The position numbers and the translations under genes were made by a program. DNA of 64,000 nt from Paraspadella gotoi (taxonomy: Eukaryota > Chaetognatha): NCBI GenBank assembly GCA_051294375.1, contig CM119263.1, positions 27,490,568 through 27,554,567 of the forward strand, read 5' to 3'. Of the stretch, positions 33,803 through 47,729 are shown in pieces. Under the pieces are notes generated by a model. It saw only the letters and a program-made list of their open reading frames with translations, searched no databases and was not told the DNA's origin. Every line of letters starts with the position of its first letter. Position 1 is the first letter of the stretch.

Positions 33803-36800
33803 AAGACGTTAAAAAAAAAGTTTTTCTTATCTTTGTGTAAAAACTGCAAATTCTTTTTTTTCCTGCCTACCCTTTTAAATAAACATTAGTCATCCACAAC
33901 TTCGGTTGACAGAACGTTCATCGACACGTCGAAACCGATGTATTACTACAAACGTGGAGACAGAGCGCACGACTACTTCATCATGGACATGTCCAGCATC
34001 AATTTCGGGGTTCTCAAGATGCCGCTGGGTATTTGGATTCTGCAGATCCCGCCGCTTATCCGTCTCACCCTTGCTTGCTTCGTCGGGTTCTACGACAACG
34101 GATTGGCCATGAGACAATTTCCCAAGAATCTCATCTACGTGCGGAACCACATGTGGTTGCCCTTGATGGTGCGGGAGTTTCATACGTGTAAATGTTTTTT
34201 CTTATGTTTTTTAAATTTTCATTTTTTCATATTACTTTTTTAATTAAAAAAAAAATATTATTTATTTCTTATTTTTATTTATTCATTAGTTGTTTTTTTT
34301 GGTGGTTTTTTACTGTTTATCTATTTATTTTCTTTAGTTATTTATTCATTTATTTTCTCTCTTTTTTTTTATCTTCATTTCTGCCTCATTATCTTTCTTT
34401 ATTTCTACTAACTTTTGTTTTATTCTTACAAGTTTTTTTTTTTTAAACGAATCTTCCCCTAAATCTTCCATAATTCTTCCCCTAAATTTTCCAGGTGGGG
34501 TTCCCCTTTCAACTCATCGATTTTTTGCTGAAGAAAACGAACGATGACAGCCAGACATCTAACGCTTATCTCCTCGCACACGATCGACTCTTTATATTCA
34601 TCTCTGCCGTCGGACTGTTGAGAATTCGACAGGTCGATTTATATGTAGTGAGGGTTTATATGTTGTTTTAAATGTACGAACCAAAAACTTTCCAGAAAAC
34701 AAAGTTTAATCATAAGAGATAATTAAAAAAAGTTATTCTACTACTATGGATTTTCTAGTCTTGTCTATGTATCGACAATCGCATGAGCGTCAAGTTTCCT
34801 TTGTTTCTCCTGTATTGAAATGAATTTAGAAACAATATTCCATTAATAATAGTTATATGACTTAAGCTTGAGTAGTCAAGGCAAATCATAAATGAGAGAG
34901 AAATCCAAGGACAGACACAAAGGACGCGATTACAAGCCAACCTCACTATCTTAAAGACAATACGAAATACACTATAAAAATTTCAATTAATTCAATAATC
35001 TAGCGACCTTGCCCCTGAATTTTTATTTATCTAGTGATTTAATAAATAATTAATTATTTTTATTTACTGTTAATTTTTTTGTATTAATATTTGCCATCCT
35101 CTTCGCTTTAAAAAGCATAAAAACAAAACGGCAGCTCAATCTCCCTCTTCTCAGTTCTGGAAGGACCTGGACTGGCTCCGCATCTTCCTCGGTTTCTACG
35201 TCTTTGACATCCTCTTCTTCATCTTCTTCGGCAGCATCGCCGAGCAGATGGTCGAGTATCTCTGGCTGCACCTGCCCGAGTCCTACTGCTTCAACGAGGT
35301 GCGCCAGCGGGATTTGCGTCACAAGATCCTCGACTGTTGGAACAACAACTGCAGCCTCTTCCGAGTTTCCTTCGAAGGCAACAACTCTTGCTACAAGGAG
35401 ACCTGGTGGTCGGAGATCTCCGCCGTCACTAGGCTCTATGCTACTACCTTTAAATACAGAGTCTTGAGCGGGGTGAGGTTAGAGTCCAATGGGTGAGGTC
35501 GCGGGTTAGGACGCCGAAGAGTCCGTTGATGCTAACTTTTGGCTTCGTTTCAGAACCGCACAGGAATCGAGTTGGTGAACGTGATCAGCAACATTCAAGA
35601 TCTCTCTATCTTTCATCATTTCTTCATCTACACCACGACGAAGGGCGTAGGAATCGGCTACGGAGCCGCGACCAATATTTACGAGGTGAGTCACGAGAGA
35701 AATGATGGTTATGGTTACTATTCATGTATTGCTTGATGTTTTGAACTGTAAAATTAATATTATTGTTAATTTAAATTACGTGATTTACGTCTAATTTATT
35801 GTATTCGAAATTACCTCAACCGAGAGATTTAAACCATATTATTGTGTGTTCCAATATTAAAGATATTTGAACTTGTGATGCGTTAGTATGTATTTCGTCA
35901 AAAATTTTCAATATTCTCAGGCCCTGTTCGTGATTTTTACTCTGGCCGGTGGTCACTTTTTCTACAACTGGAAAATCAGCGGATACATCGACACCATCGC
36001 TCTGGCGGGAGACGCGGGAAGAGTTGAAGACGAAAAACAAATGGCCATCGTCAATTCCTTTTGCAAAATGCACGACGCCGACCCAGAGACAGTGTGAGGG
36101 AAATGAAGAATCATTTTGATCCTCAATACGTTATTTCGATTGTCTTTACTTATTTCGATATACTTAATTTCCATTTTTTGTTTTAAAATTTTCTCAATCA
36201 TTTTCACTCTCTACTTCTCACATTCTTCGTCCTCACTCCTTTATATATTCTATCCTTTTCCTCTCCTAAGAGAGTCAAGAATGTGAAGTGAAGTAATCGA
36301 TGTGCCACTGGTTCAATTGGTCATTTGTCAGTATAATATTGTATACGCTGTACATACTAAATGAAGAGAACACAAATTTTATGGCTTTTATATTGTTATA
36401 AAAAACTAAATCGTCTTAATCTTTTTCCATTTATTGTCATTAATTGTGATTGTGTTATTTCGTATTATTTAGAATCAGGGGCGGCGAGAAATGGGTCGGC
36501 CTACCACTGGCACCCTGGCCGCCCCCCCCCCCACTCTCCACAATTTTAGTTTTTAGTTTTCGATTACCGACTTTCTGTCTTGAAAATTCCTCAGTACTCA
36601 AACTTCCCTTAAATATTTTCCTTATTTTTTTTTCTTTTATTTTTATTTTCTCTTTTTTTCTTCTTTTTCCCCTCTCTTCTCAGGGGACCTCCCGAGCCCC
36701 TCACCTGAGTCGAGGGGTGATCCCCTCTCGCCGCCCCTATTTAGAAACCATTAAAATTTATATTACAATAAAGCTAAAAAAATTGAAAAAAAAGCCACTA

Positions 36801-39800
36801 AAACTAATTGTACAGAACTTAACCATTTTTTTCGAATTTCTTTGCAATAATTGACTATGATTTGAAACGGACAGATAGACCTGACAATACCGCCGCGTTT
36901 GGATCGAGATGAAAGGCCGCCCATGTAGCCCTGTCGGATGTACATCAAGCCAGGGGGCAACTTGTGGGGTTCGAAGACGGTGTCTCCGCGAACGAAGTTG
37001 GCCGTCTCGAACTGATAGGCCAAGCAGAGCTGGATACGTGCGCCTAGATCCTGCAAAAAGCAAAGGAAATATAATTTTCTAAGGTGGAAATGTAGCTTAA
37101 AATATCATTTATACTTGTTTTTATAAATCTTTGAATCTTATTTTTTATACACCATCATTTATTTTCGGCACGCTTTGCAACAATCCCCCATTGCAGAACA
37201 AATGCATACAATTATTAAAATCATTCTCTCATATACAAATCTGGTCAAAAAAAGTTTAAACTTTGAACCCCCTACTATCTCGCTTGTCTGTCGTCCTATT
37301 AATTGAAACTTGGGTTCATTTAAAAGCCAAGACAAATATCTTTAGTTTTGGCGCTGATGAAGACTAGAAATAAAAGTCGAAACATACACGTCTTTCCTTG
37401 AAAATAAAAATCTCGTCGTTGAATGAAATAAAAACAAACGCAACGAAAGAAAGGATCCTATATATATTATAATATTCATATATATTCTTTCATACGTGTT
37501 GTAATTTGTTGATTACTTTTCTCGCCCATTATTTTATTATTGACATTTTCGTGTCAAGGAATAGCTCAATCCCTTCCAGTGCCTGAAACAGCCTGATTCC
37601 GTCTGCAAAATCTTGAGCAGAGTCGAGAACATGACAGATCTTGATAAGCGGGCGGGAGTCGCCTGCGAAAGGCTTCAGTCTCGATCATGTGGTGCGTCTC
37701 TGTCGCTTGAAAGACGCGGCAGTAACTCTTGATCATGGCGCTAGGTGGAGAGTGGGGGGCACGTTCGAGCGAAGCGGCGTGAGTGGAGACGCACCTGATC
37801 CTCGGTGCTCGAACTTTGCCATCGCCAAACGTGGTCTCGCCGGGCCTCGTCCGCCATTCTCGTCCTGCCTGGCCGCCTACGACTGATGCGCGGTGTTAGT
37901 GCCTCCGGTGGGACCCCAATGGCGTATATATTCTGACCCGGGCCTGGACCAAGTGAGGAAGAAGAGGGAGAGCGAGTAGGAAGGAGATGATGGGAGGGGG
38001 AGGGAGATAGGTGAGACGCGAGGAGGGAGGAGGGGGGNNNNNNNNNNNNNNNNNNNNNNNNNGCCATGATCAAGAGTTACTGCCGCGTCTTTCAAGCGAC
38101 AGAGACGCACCACATGATCGAGACTGAAGCCTTTCGCAGGCGACTCCCGCCCGCTTATCAAGATCTCGTCATGTTCTCGACTCTGCTCAAGATTTTGCAG
38201 ACGGNNNNNNNNNNNNNNNNNNNNNNNNNNNNNNNNNNNNNNNNNNNNNNNNNNNNNNNNNNNNNNNNNNNNNNNNNNNNNNNNNNNNNNNNNNNNNNNN
38301 NNNNNNNNNNNNNNNNNNNNNNNNNNNNNNNNNNNNNNNNNNNNNNNNNNNNNNNNNNNNNNNNNNNNNNNNNNNNNNNNNNNNNNNNNNNNNNNNNNNN
38401 NNNNNNNNNNNNNNNNNNNNNNNNNNNNNNNNNNNNNNNNNNNNNNNNNNNNNNNNNNNNNNNNNNNNNNNNNNNNNNNNNNNNNNNNNNNNNNNNNNNN
38501 NNNNNNNNNNNNNNNNNNNNNNNNNNNNNNNNNNNNNNNNNNNNNNNNNNNNNNNNNNNNNNNNNNNNNNNNNNNNNNNNNNNNNNNNNNNNNNNNNNNN
38601 NNNNNNNNNNNNNNNNNNNNNNNNNNNNNNNNNNNNNNNNNNNNNNNNNNNNNNNNNNNNNNNNNNNNNNNNNNNNNNNNNNNNNNNNNNNNNNNNNNNN
38701 NNNNNNNNNNNNNNNNNNNNNNNNNNNNNNNNNNNNNNNNATAGTAGGGGGTTCAAAGTTTAAACTTTTTTTGACCAGATTTGTATATGAGAGAATGATT
38801 TTAATANNNNNNNNNNAGATTTTGCAGACGGAGATCAGGCTGTTTCAGGCACTGGAAGGGATTGAGCTATTCCTTGACACGAAAATGTCATAATAAAAAA
38901 TAATGGGGCGAGAAAATGTAATCAACAAATTACAACGTATGAAAGAATATATATGAATATTATAATATATATAGGATCCTTTCTTTCGTTGCGTTTGTTT
39001 TTATTTCATTCAACGACGAGATTTTTATTTTCAAGGAAAGACGTGTATGTTTCGACTTTTATTTCTAGTCTTCATCAGCGCCAAACTAAAGATATTTGTC
39101 TTGGCTTTTAAATGAACCCAAGTTTCAATTAATAGGACGACAGACAAGCGAGATAGTAGGGGGTTCAAAGTTTAAACTTTTTTTGACCAGATCTGTATAT
39201 GATTTTGAGAATGATTTTAATAATTGTATGCATTTGTTCTGCAATGGGGGATTGTTGCAAAGCGTGCCGAAATAAATGATGGTGTATAAAAATAAGATTC
39301 AAAGATTTATAAAAACAAGTATAAATGATATTTTAAGCTACATGTCCACCTTAGAAAATGATATTTCCTCTTAATCCCTTCGCTTTTTGCAGGATCTAGG
39401 CGCACGTATCCAGCTCTGCTTGGCCTATCAGTTCGAGACGGCCAACTTCGTTCGCGGAGACACCGTCTTCGAACCCCACAAGTTGCCCCCTGGCTTGATG
39501 TACATCCGACAGGGCTACATGGCGGCCTTTCATCTCGATCCAAAACGCGGCGGTATTGTCAGGTCTATCTGTCCGTTCAAATCATAGTCAATTATTGCAA
39601 AGAAATTCGAAAAAAATGGTTAAGTTCTGTACAATTAGTTTTAGTGGCTTTTTTTCAAATTTTTTTACTTTATTGTAATATAAATTTTAATGGTTCTAAA
39701 TAGGGGCGGCGAGAGGGGATCACCCTCGACTCAGGTGAGGGGCTCGGGAGGTCCCCTGAGAAGAGAGGGGAAAAGAAGAAAAAAAGAAGAAAATAAAAAT

Positions 39801-42800
39801 AAAAAAGAAAAAAAAATAAGGAAAATATTTAAGGGAAGTTTGAGTACTGGAGCAATTTTCAAGACAGAAAGTCGGTAATCGAAAACTAAAAACTAAAATT
39901 GTGGAGAGTGAGGGGGGGGGCGGCCAGGGTGCCAGTGGTAGGCACGCCATTTCTCGCCGCCCCTGATTCTAAATAATACGAAATAACACAATCACAATTA
40001 ATGACAATAATGGAAAAAGATTAAGACGATTTAGTTTTTTATAACAATATAAAAGCCATAAAATTTGTGTTCTCTTCATTTAGTATGTACAGCGTATACA
40101 AATATTACTGACAAATGACCAATTGACCAGTGGCCATCGATTACTTCACTTTCACATTCTTGACTCTTGTGATTCCGTGACCCCAGGCTTCACACGGGCG
40201 ATTTTTTCGGTGAACTTAGCCTCAGCTTCAACTTCGTGTCTCCGGTGCTGATCAAAGCGACAACGGACTGCGAGGTCTTCGTTCTCTACAAGCATCACTA
40301 CCTCAAGGTCCTCCCGCTGTTGCCTCAGTACATCCAAGCGCGTATCGTGGAGAACCACGCAGATATCATCAACACCCTCGCCTGTCGCTATCACGAGCGC
40401 ATGGTAGTCAAGCGACCCAGGATATTCCCTCAGGTGTTAGTAGCGTCTTTTTATGAAATAAAAATAATAATAATAATAATTATAATATGTTTAATGTTAA
40501 AAAAACTCACTTAATTTCTCCTTAATAAACCACGCCTACATCCTTCGTTGATATCAATAATCAAAATACCAAAGATATTAGAACGGTATTTGCTTTAATT
40601 ATTAAACAAGAATGGTAATTCAAATGTTTTGCGCCAGGGTGACTGCCTTATGACATGTATTTCTTGTGAAATGACATAACATGAAGTTACATGACATGAA
40701 TACATGATTACAATTACTTATTAACTTTTTTCGCCCTTGTATTTAAGACATGCACTGTATCAAAAGGTTTTTTTTCTGTCTTAACAAATGAGCAACCAAC
40801 TATAAGCAAATTTTATGCATTTTTAATGTAAGTGTAACAGACCGACGGACAGACATACCGAACGACAGACCGACCAAAAAGTGACTTATAGAGTTGCTCC
40901 GCGAGTACTCGCGGCACAACTTAAAAGCACAATTCTTTGAATGTCCCTCATTCCTCGTTTCTATTCACACAGGCTTCGCGCGACTACCACAAAGGAAAAG
41001 GCCTCTCTCTCTCCAAGCTCGGCCTCAAGTTGGGTTCGGAGAATGAGGGCGGCGCCCTCTTCGCCAGGATTCACGATATGATGCCGAGTTACAAGAGATG
41101 GACCTACGCCATGGCCATTATCGGGATTATTGCTGCGGGTGAGGGAATGATGAGATTATGATTTATATTCTTAGATTTGATTAAGTAATTAAGTGAAAGA
41201 ATTAAGACTAAGTGTAGATAAACTATAAAAATTAATATCCAAACAAAAAAAAAGATAATTATTTTGATATTGAAAACAGTTCTTGAAATCTTTTTAAATA
41301 AAAAGATATTTCATAAAAATTAGCGAAGTTTGATGTCCAACTCTTTTTATTTCAGCTTTGACCTTCATCGACATCAACCCGTGCGACATCTACGACGTTA
41401 TCATTCCCTGCAATCCTTACAGCCTCTTCCAATGTCGCTTCAACTTCGATGTTCAAGATCCCTACTTCGACCTCATTCTCTCCAGCATCATCGGCGTGCT
41501 CCTCTTCCTTCTCACTCTCGTCTTCATCATCGACGCCATCATCGTGCTCATCGCGGGCATCAACACTCCCTACGGGATCATCGGCGGCACAGAGGCGCTC
41601 AAGATCAAGCTGGGCAAGAAGAAGGGTCAAGAGAACTACATCAAACTCGTCGCCCCGCTCTACGTCGGCCTCAAAGTCATGCGCTTCAAGGACATGATCA
41701 AGGATTGCATGGTCTTTAGCAAACTCTTGGTCCTTGCTGTCGTCCTTCTGCTCATTCTGATCGTCATGGCATGTCACTATGGCGCTCGCGCCATAGAGAA
41801 TCAAGCGCGCGTCATTTGGGAAGAGGGAATGTGCAATTACATGGACAAAGAATGGACCACCAATTACACCTTGGTCAAAAATAAGCTCATGAGTTTGGCC
41901 TTTGATTACGACATCAAAGGATTTCTCAACATCAGCCATTTACAAGAGAACGCTACGAGATGTAATGCGACAGAGTCTATGATTTGGGATCCATTGTGCG
42001 TTAATTATCTCCCGATGACGCCGAAAATCAAGGAATGCATAACGAACATTACGGCTCATCCCCATTGCGAGGAGATGAGTCATTTTCATCGGGACATTGT
42101 TTTCTTGAATTATTCTGTAGGACTTTGCAACAATACCTATCGCAAACTGATAACGGAAGGTCTCGGAGCGGAGGGTGAGAAACTCGGGATATATGAATCG
42201 CTATACCAACGATATCTCAGGGTTTTGTACGAACTGCTCACCATCGCCGCTGCCGAAGGTAGCGACGTGACTGCGTATTACGTCACCGACAATGGAAGGT
42301 ACTACAGCCTCGTAATCGTCATCATATCCGGCATAATCTTTCGAGGACTCATCGATGCTTATTTGTTGACCAAATACACTCAAGAATATTCCCAGACGAT
42401 TCACGTGTACAAACGTCTGAAAAGACTGAGCAATCATTTGAAAAATGCCGGCACCAGCGTCCATGCCCGGGACAACGTCTACGATTTCCTCAGCGCCTGT
42501 TTCATGGACTTTCACCAGATTACAATTCCCGAGGAAGCGGTGCTGCTTCACTCTCTTCCCGTCAGGCTGAAGCGTTTCGCCCTGGAAAAGAAACTATTTT
42601 TGTCCATCAAACTCTTTCACAGCAGAGAATATATGATGCAAGTGATGAACACCTCCCGCGAATACTTTTTTCCGCCCGGCATCTGCTGCACCTACGAGGG
42701 TGATCTGGACGCCAGCCTCATGCTCATCATTCGCGGTCATTGCGTGGAGATCGACGAGTTTGGGAATTACTATATCCGCGGTCCCGGCGACGTCATTGGG

Positions 42801-45748
42801 CTGACCAGCCTGTGGACGGGGCACCAATCGTCCACGGTGCTTTGCTTCACTTTCGTCCAGTGCTTCGTCATCCCCAAGAGAGTCCTCGTGAACGCCATGG
42901 AAATTTTACCATGTTTGAAGCGCTACGTCGTCCCGGCTTTTATCGAGTCTTCGCCAGTCATGGTCACTTCAAACATGCGGATCGACGATTTTAAAGTGGA
43001 ATACGGCGTCAGCTATGGAGACTCCTCCTTCATCAAAGAGGCGTTAAAAAAGTTCAGACTCTCCAACATTGTGAATAAGGTTTTTTTCCGAGCGCCGTCC
43101 AAGAAGCATTGGAACGTCGCCCACAAGATCTTCCTGCTCAACATCACCTTCAATCCGTTCACCAAAGCCGGCGACGCCTATCTCATTGTCAAGGCCCTCC
43201 TCCTCGTCCTCAGCATCTTCGTGTCCTCGGCCGAGTTGGGATTTTTGATGATGGGCGGAATATCGTTGGCCACTTGCGAGATTTGCGACATCATCATCAT
43301 CCTCATGACCTACATCGACTGGCACATGATGTACTACAATCACGAGGGGGTCATCATCAAGGACAGCGTCTTGACCTGCAAGAACTGGATGAGGAACAAG
43401 AGCTTTTGGGGATTTTTGACTTCGTTTCCCTTCGAAGTTATTTTGATCTTTATCGATTTGGAGATCGTCGACGACAATCGAGTCTTGTACGCCGGGTTCA
43501 AATTCGGTTTCCGATTTTTGCGCTATTTGCCCTACATGAACACGGTCGCCGCTTTGAGGAAATTGCATCCTGACTGGACGAGAACGCTGATTATTTGCAA
43601 ATCGGTCATCAATATCTTACTCGTCTTGCATCTTTTCGCGCTTTGGTGGTTTTTGGTTCAGTGTCATCCCAAAGGTGAGTGAATCGACAGTTTTTTTATC
43701 GTAAAATTAGTTTTTTTTTTGTTTTTTTTTAATTATAAAATTATATAATTTACTCTTCTTCCTGTAAAATAATGACATTTCTGTAATAGCCAAGTTCCAT
43801 TAAAGATATATGTGTTGTGTAGATGCACCCTCGATTTCCCGAAGACCACACGATCCGAAACAGGGAAATAAAATCATAAATATAGTTATTTTTAAATCTA
43901 AAAAAAAATAATTTTGCAACTTTCATAAAGATAGTGAAACAAGTAATTTTCAAAAAAAAAAATTAAATGACTTAAAAAATAAAGAAAAATGTTTCCCTTC
44001 CCAGTGGAGACAGTCGTGCAAGAGGGAGTCTCGAAAACGCTGGAGTATTGCAACCTTCCGTCATGGTCGCGACGCTTCTACGACAAGCGACTCCTCGACG
44101 TCATATATGACGAAAGAAGTGAAGTCAGTGACAACGACCACAACCAGCCATTCCTCAGGAAACAACCCGAATGCGATTGCAACGACTGTTCTTGCAATGT
44201 CCCCTGGCGTCTTCTTTGGGACCGGTGATGATGATTTTTGAACATTTTAGTTTCCGATATCTTTTCCCCGTGCGTCCCATTTCTGCTTCTTCATCCCGCA
44301 ATTTTATATTAACCTTAATAATTAACTTGAATACATTCTTAAGTTAATCTTATAACCTAATTCCTAATCTTGAACCTTAACCTAATACTACACCCTCACC
44401 ATTTTTCCCTTATTTCCTAACCTTAATCCTTAATCCTAATTATTAACTTAATCTCTAACCTTTTTACCTTTAACTTAATTAGTAACTCAAATTTAAGTTC
44501 TCAGAAAAAAAGCCAAATTTTTTTTTATAAAAAAAACTGTTATAGGAAATCCTATTTTTTTCATTATATTATTACATTATTTTACTCTCAATCATATTAT
44601 CCATTATATCTACAATACCGTTTTTACTGATAATTATTTCTTAATAGTTATTTCTTTACTTTATTACCTCAAAGAACCTCTCCCTTCATCCACGCAGCTA
44701 CCTCACCTCTGGCTACCAGAATCTTTTAGAAGGCGAAGGCCGCAGCGCGATCCTCCTTCGAAGCGACCGTATCGACCCCTTTGAGTATTATGGCATCTCC
44801 ATCTACTGGGCGGCCCAGTCAGTTGGCACCATCGGCCTCGGAGACATCAACATCCTCGACCACGAGGAGATGCTGTGGTCCTACTTCCTGCTCATGGTCG
44901 GCGTCTTCTGGTACGCCTTCTGCATCGCCGAGCTAACCGCCGTGCTGGTCGTATTCGACGAGGCGCAGGCGCAGATCTATATTCTCGTGGCGGAGCAGCG
45001 CAGCTATCTCAACAGCAAAAAGCAGCACGAGATGCTGAAACGGGTCACGCAGGCTGAAGAAATGCGGTTTGCCTCCAAGGCGAGGATCGGGTTTTTATAT
45101 ATGAAATTTGTACACCGAATTGAAAAATCATACATTCATTTATTGAATCTTGCCGATTCTGTATGTTTTTGAATTTAATATTAACTAATAAATCAAAAAT
45201 TCTGGAATTAAATAAGATTTGATAAGTGTTTTAAAAAAAAGTTGAAAAGACGGGACGTTCTCCTAAAAAGATATACCGGAGATTTCTTTCTTATTATACA
45301 ATTTACCTAATATTGACGAAACCTTTTATTTACGGTTAAATTATTTTTTCTTTACCCAACTTTCCCCCCCCCATCTATCCCTAGGTATATCTTCTGGAAA
45401 ACGAGCGCGAGAACCTCCCGCGCTCCCTCTACTCTCAGATCTGTCTCGAGAGCATCAAGAACGTCCTGCCGATCCTAGTGGGCGGGGATTCGAACCTTAC
45501 CCGTGGTCAACTGCGTCTTCTGGCGCGGCGGCTGAAGCGGGTTATCATTCCCCGCGGGGATTTCGTCATCCGGGACCAGGATCTCATTTCTGGCATATTC
45601 ATTTTGGTCGAGGGCTTTTGCAAGGTCAAGTACAATCCCGGAGGTTTGGGCAAAGAACGAGTCGACGACGATTTCGACGACGTCGCCACCCTCGTTAATT
45701 ACAACGACAATGCTCCTACTTCTGGAGCAAAGGTGATTGGGAGGGAGG

Positions 45749-45785
<37 letters not shown>

Positions 45786-47649
45786 AGAGAGAGAGAGAGA
45801 GAGGACAGAGAGAGAGAGAGAGAGAGACAGAGAGAGAGAGAAATGGTACAATAGAATTTCTTGAACGACTAACAATTTCCATGTATGAAATTGATACAGC
45901 CATAATAAAAATTATCCATTAATTTAATAAATAAGCTATCCTGTCCCTGAATTCGGTTAACCGTTAAGCCCTCCGTCCTTCTTACGAGATAATAATAATA
46001 TAATAATATAATAATAATAATAATATAATAATAATAATAATATTCACGATCGATTTCAACCCGCAATCCCGCGCAGAAGGAAACGGACGACGGCGACCTC
46101 ACCGAAGAAGAGTTGGAAATGATCATGAGGTCGGCAGAGTTCGCGGCGCCGAGCGAATTGGACCCTGGCGCCTGTTTCGGCGTCACGGGTCACAACGACT
46201 ACGAATTCTGGAACGGAAACATCGTCGCCAAAGTCCCTTGTCAGGTGAGTGAATTGGGAATAAGTCTAGTAAGATGTTGATGTCAATATATGTATTGTAA
46301 TTTTGGCACTTTTTTTCTAAGAAGCTCCCTTGCTGCGGCTCCTGAAGCAACGGACTCACACATGCACAAAAATCGTATCTTTTGCTACTTCCATCCTCGT
46401 TTTATGCGTCACTTCTTTTGTCGTAGCTCTCGCCGTCGCTGCTGCTTCCTCCATCGATCAAATTATCGTCGTCGTTTCTGTCGATCCCAATCCTGACGGA
46501 GATTTATTTCTTTCTCTCGCTGAGTCACCCAGCAAGCCAGAATTTTGTTGCAAAAGTAGTGTCGGGAAAAATGACCCTAACCCTAATCCCAACCCTAATC
46601 CCTAACCCTAATCACAACCCTAATTCCTAACCCTAATCCCTAATCCCAACCCTAATCCCTAATATCTATCCCCTAAACTAACCTTATCCCTAACCAACAC
46701 CCTAAACAATTAATCCTTTGTTCAAATTATCGTCGTCGTTTTTGTCGATCCCGATCCAGCCAGAGAGAGACCCAGAGAGATTCGCTGCTCCGTCATATGG
46801 CAAGGGAGCATCGATGATTAAAAAGGCCGAACATTCAGTAAAAATACAGTTATTACTCAATTTGTGTTCTCCGGTTACTTAAAATAACTGTTTTATATCC
46901 CTGAAACGAGGGCCATGACTTAATTGTTACATACTTTCTGGAAAAATTACCTATAGGTGATCCTTTCGAGATGAAAGTTGACCGACGGTTAAACATTGAG
47001 ATGATTGGTGACTTTGTAAAGATCTAGTACTTACAACAATTTCTTAACAACGTTTCTGGCCAATCATTTCTCAAGGCGATGATTCTGACCTACGAAAACA
47101 TCAAGGATATGAAAGAGGAATACGGAAACGAGTTCGTGGAGGTGCTGCAGACTCTCTATCAGAACGTGGAGATCAGCATCGCCAAGGTGATGCTTCACAT
47201 CAAGGCCGTGGAGTCGGCGAGGCTGAAGGTGTTGCGCTCCAAAGCCAAGATGTTGCGGAGAGACTACACCTCCGTCACCGAGGGTGACACTGAGCTACAC
47301 CTGGAAGAGGGAGGATTTTGCAAGAGGAAGAGGGAGGCGTATATCACGAGGAGAAACGGTGAGGGAAGGAGAGAAGGATAGAGAGTTTGAGCAAACAACG
47401 CCGGATCTGCCCACGGCCATTAGCGGTAAGCAGATAATCAGTAAATTAATTAATTAATCATTTAATTAATTAATTAATTTGATATGTTAGCGATGAGCAG
47501 CTGATCAGATAATTAATTAGTTGTGAGTCGATCTCTACTACAAGCTGAATAAATAAATTAATTATTAATTAATTAACTATGTGAATTGTATAGCCGGAAT
47601 CTATTATTATTAAAAAACTTAGATTATGAAAAGAAGAAGGACAACAAAA

Positions 47650-47729
<80 letters not shown>

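Larger units (their letters stand above)
38063..40172 (+). repeat. Right arm of the large inverted duplication
   Basis: The gene-sense copy, containing exons 10 and 11 and their introns, interrupted by gaps at 38205-38740 and 38807-38816. Both arms end at the shared sequence around tcaagaatgtgaa (36268 and about 40165). The spacer 37740-38062 is single copy and includes a 25 N gap. Confidence 0.88.

Noticed and set aside
37741-38037. Minus-strand frame reading MADEARRDHVWRWQSSSTEDQ with a donor-like gtgcgtc
   Set aside because: It lies in the single-copy spacer of the inverted duplication and its phase does not join either neighbouring channel exon.
41352-41939. Antisense frame of 195 codons over channel exon 14
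   Set aside because: A shadow of the strongly biased sense codons; the sense frame carries all domain motifs.
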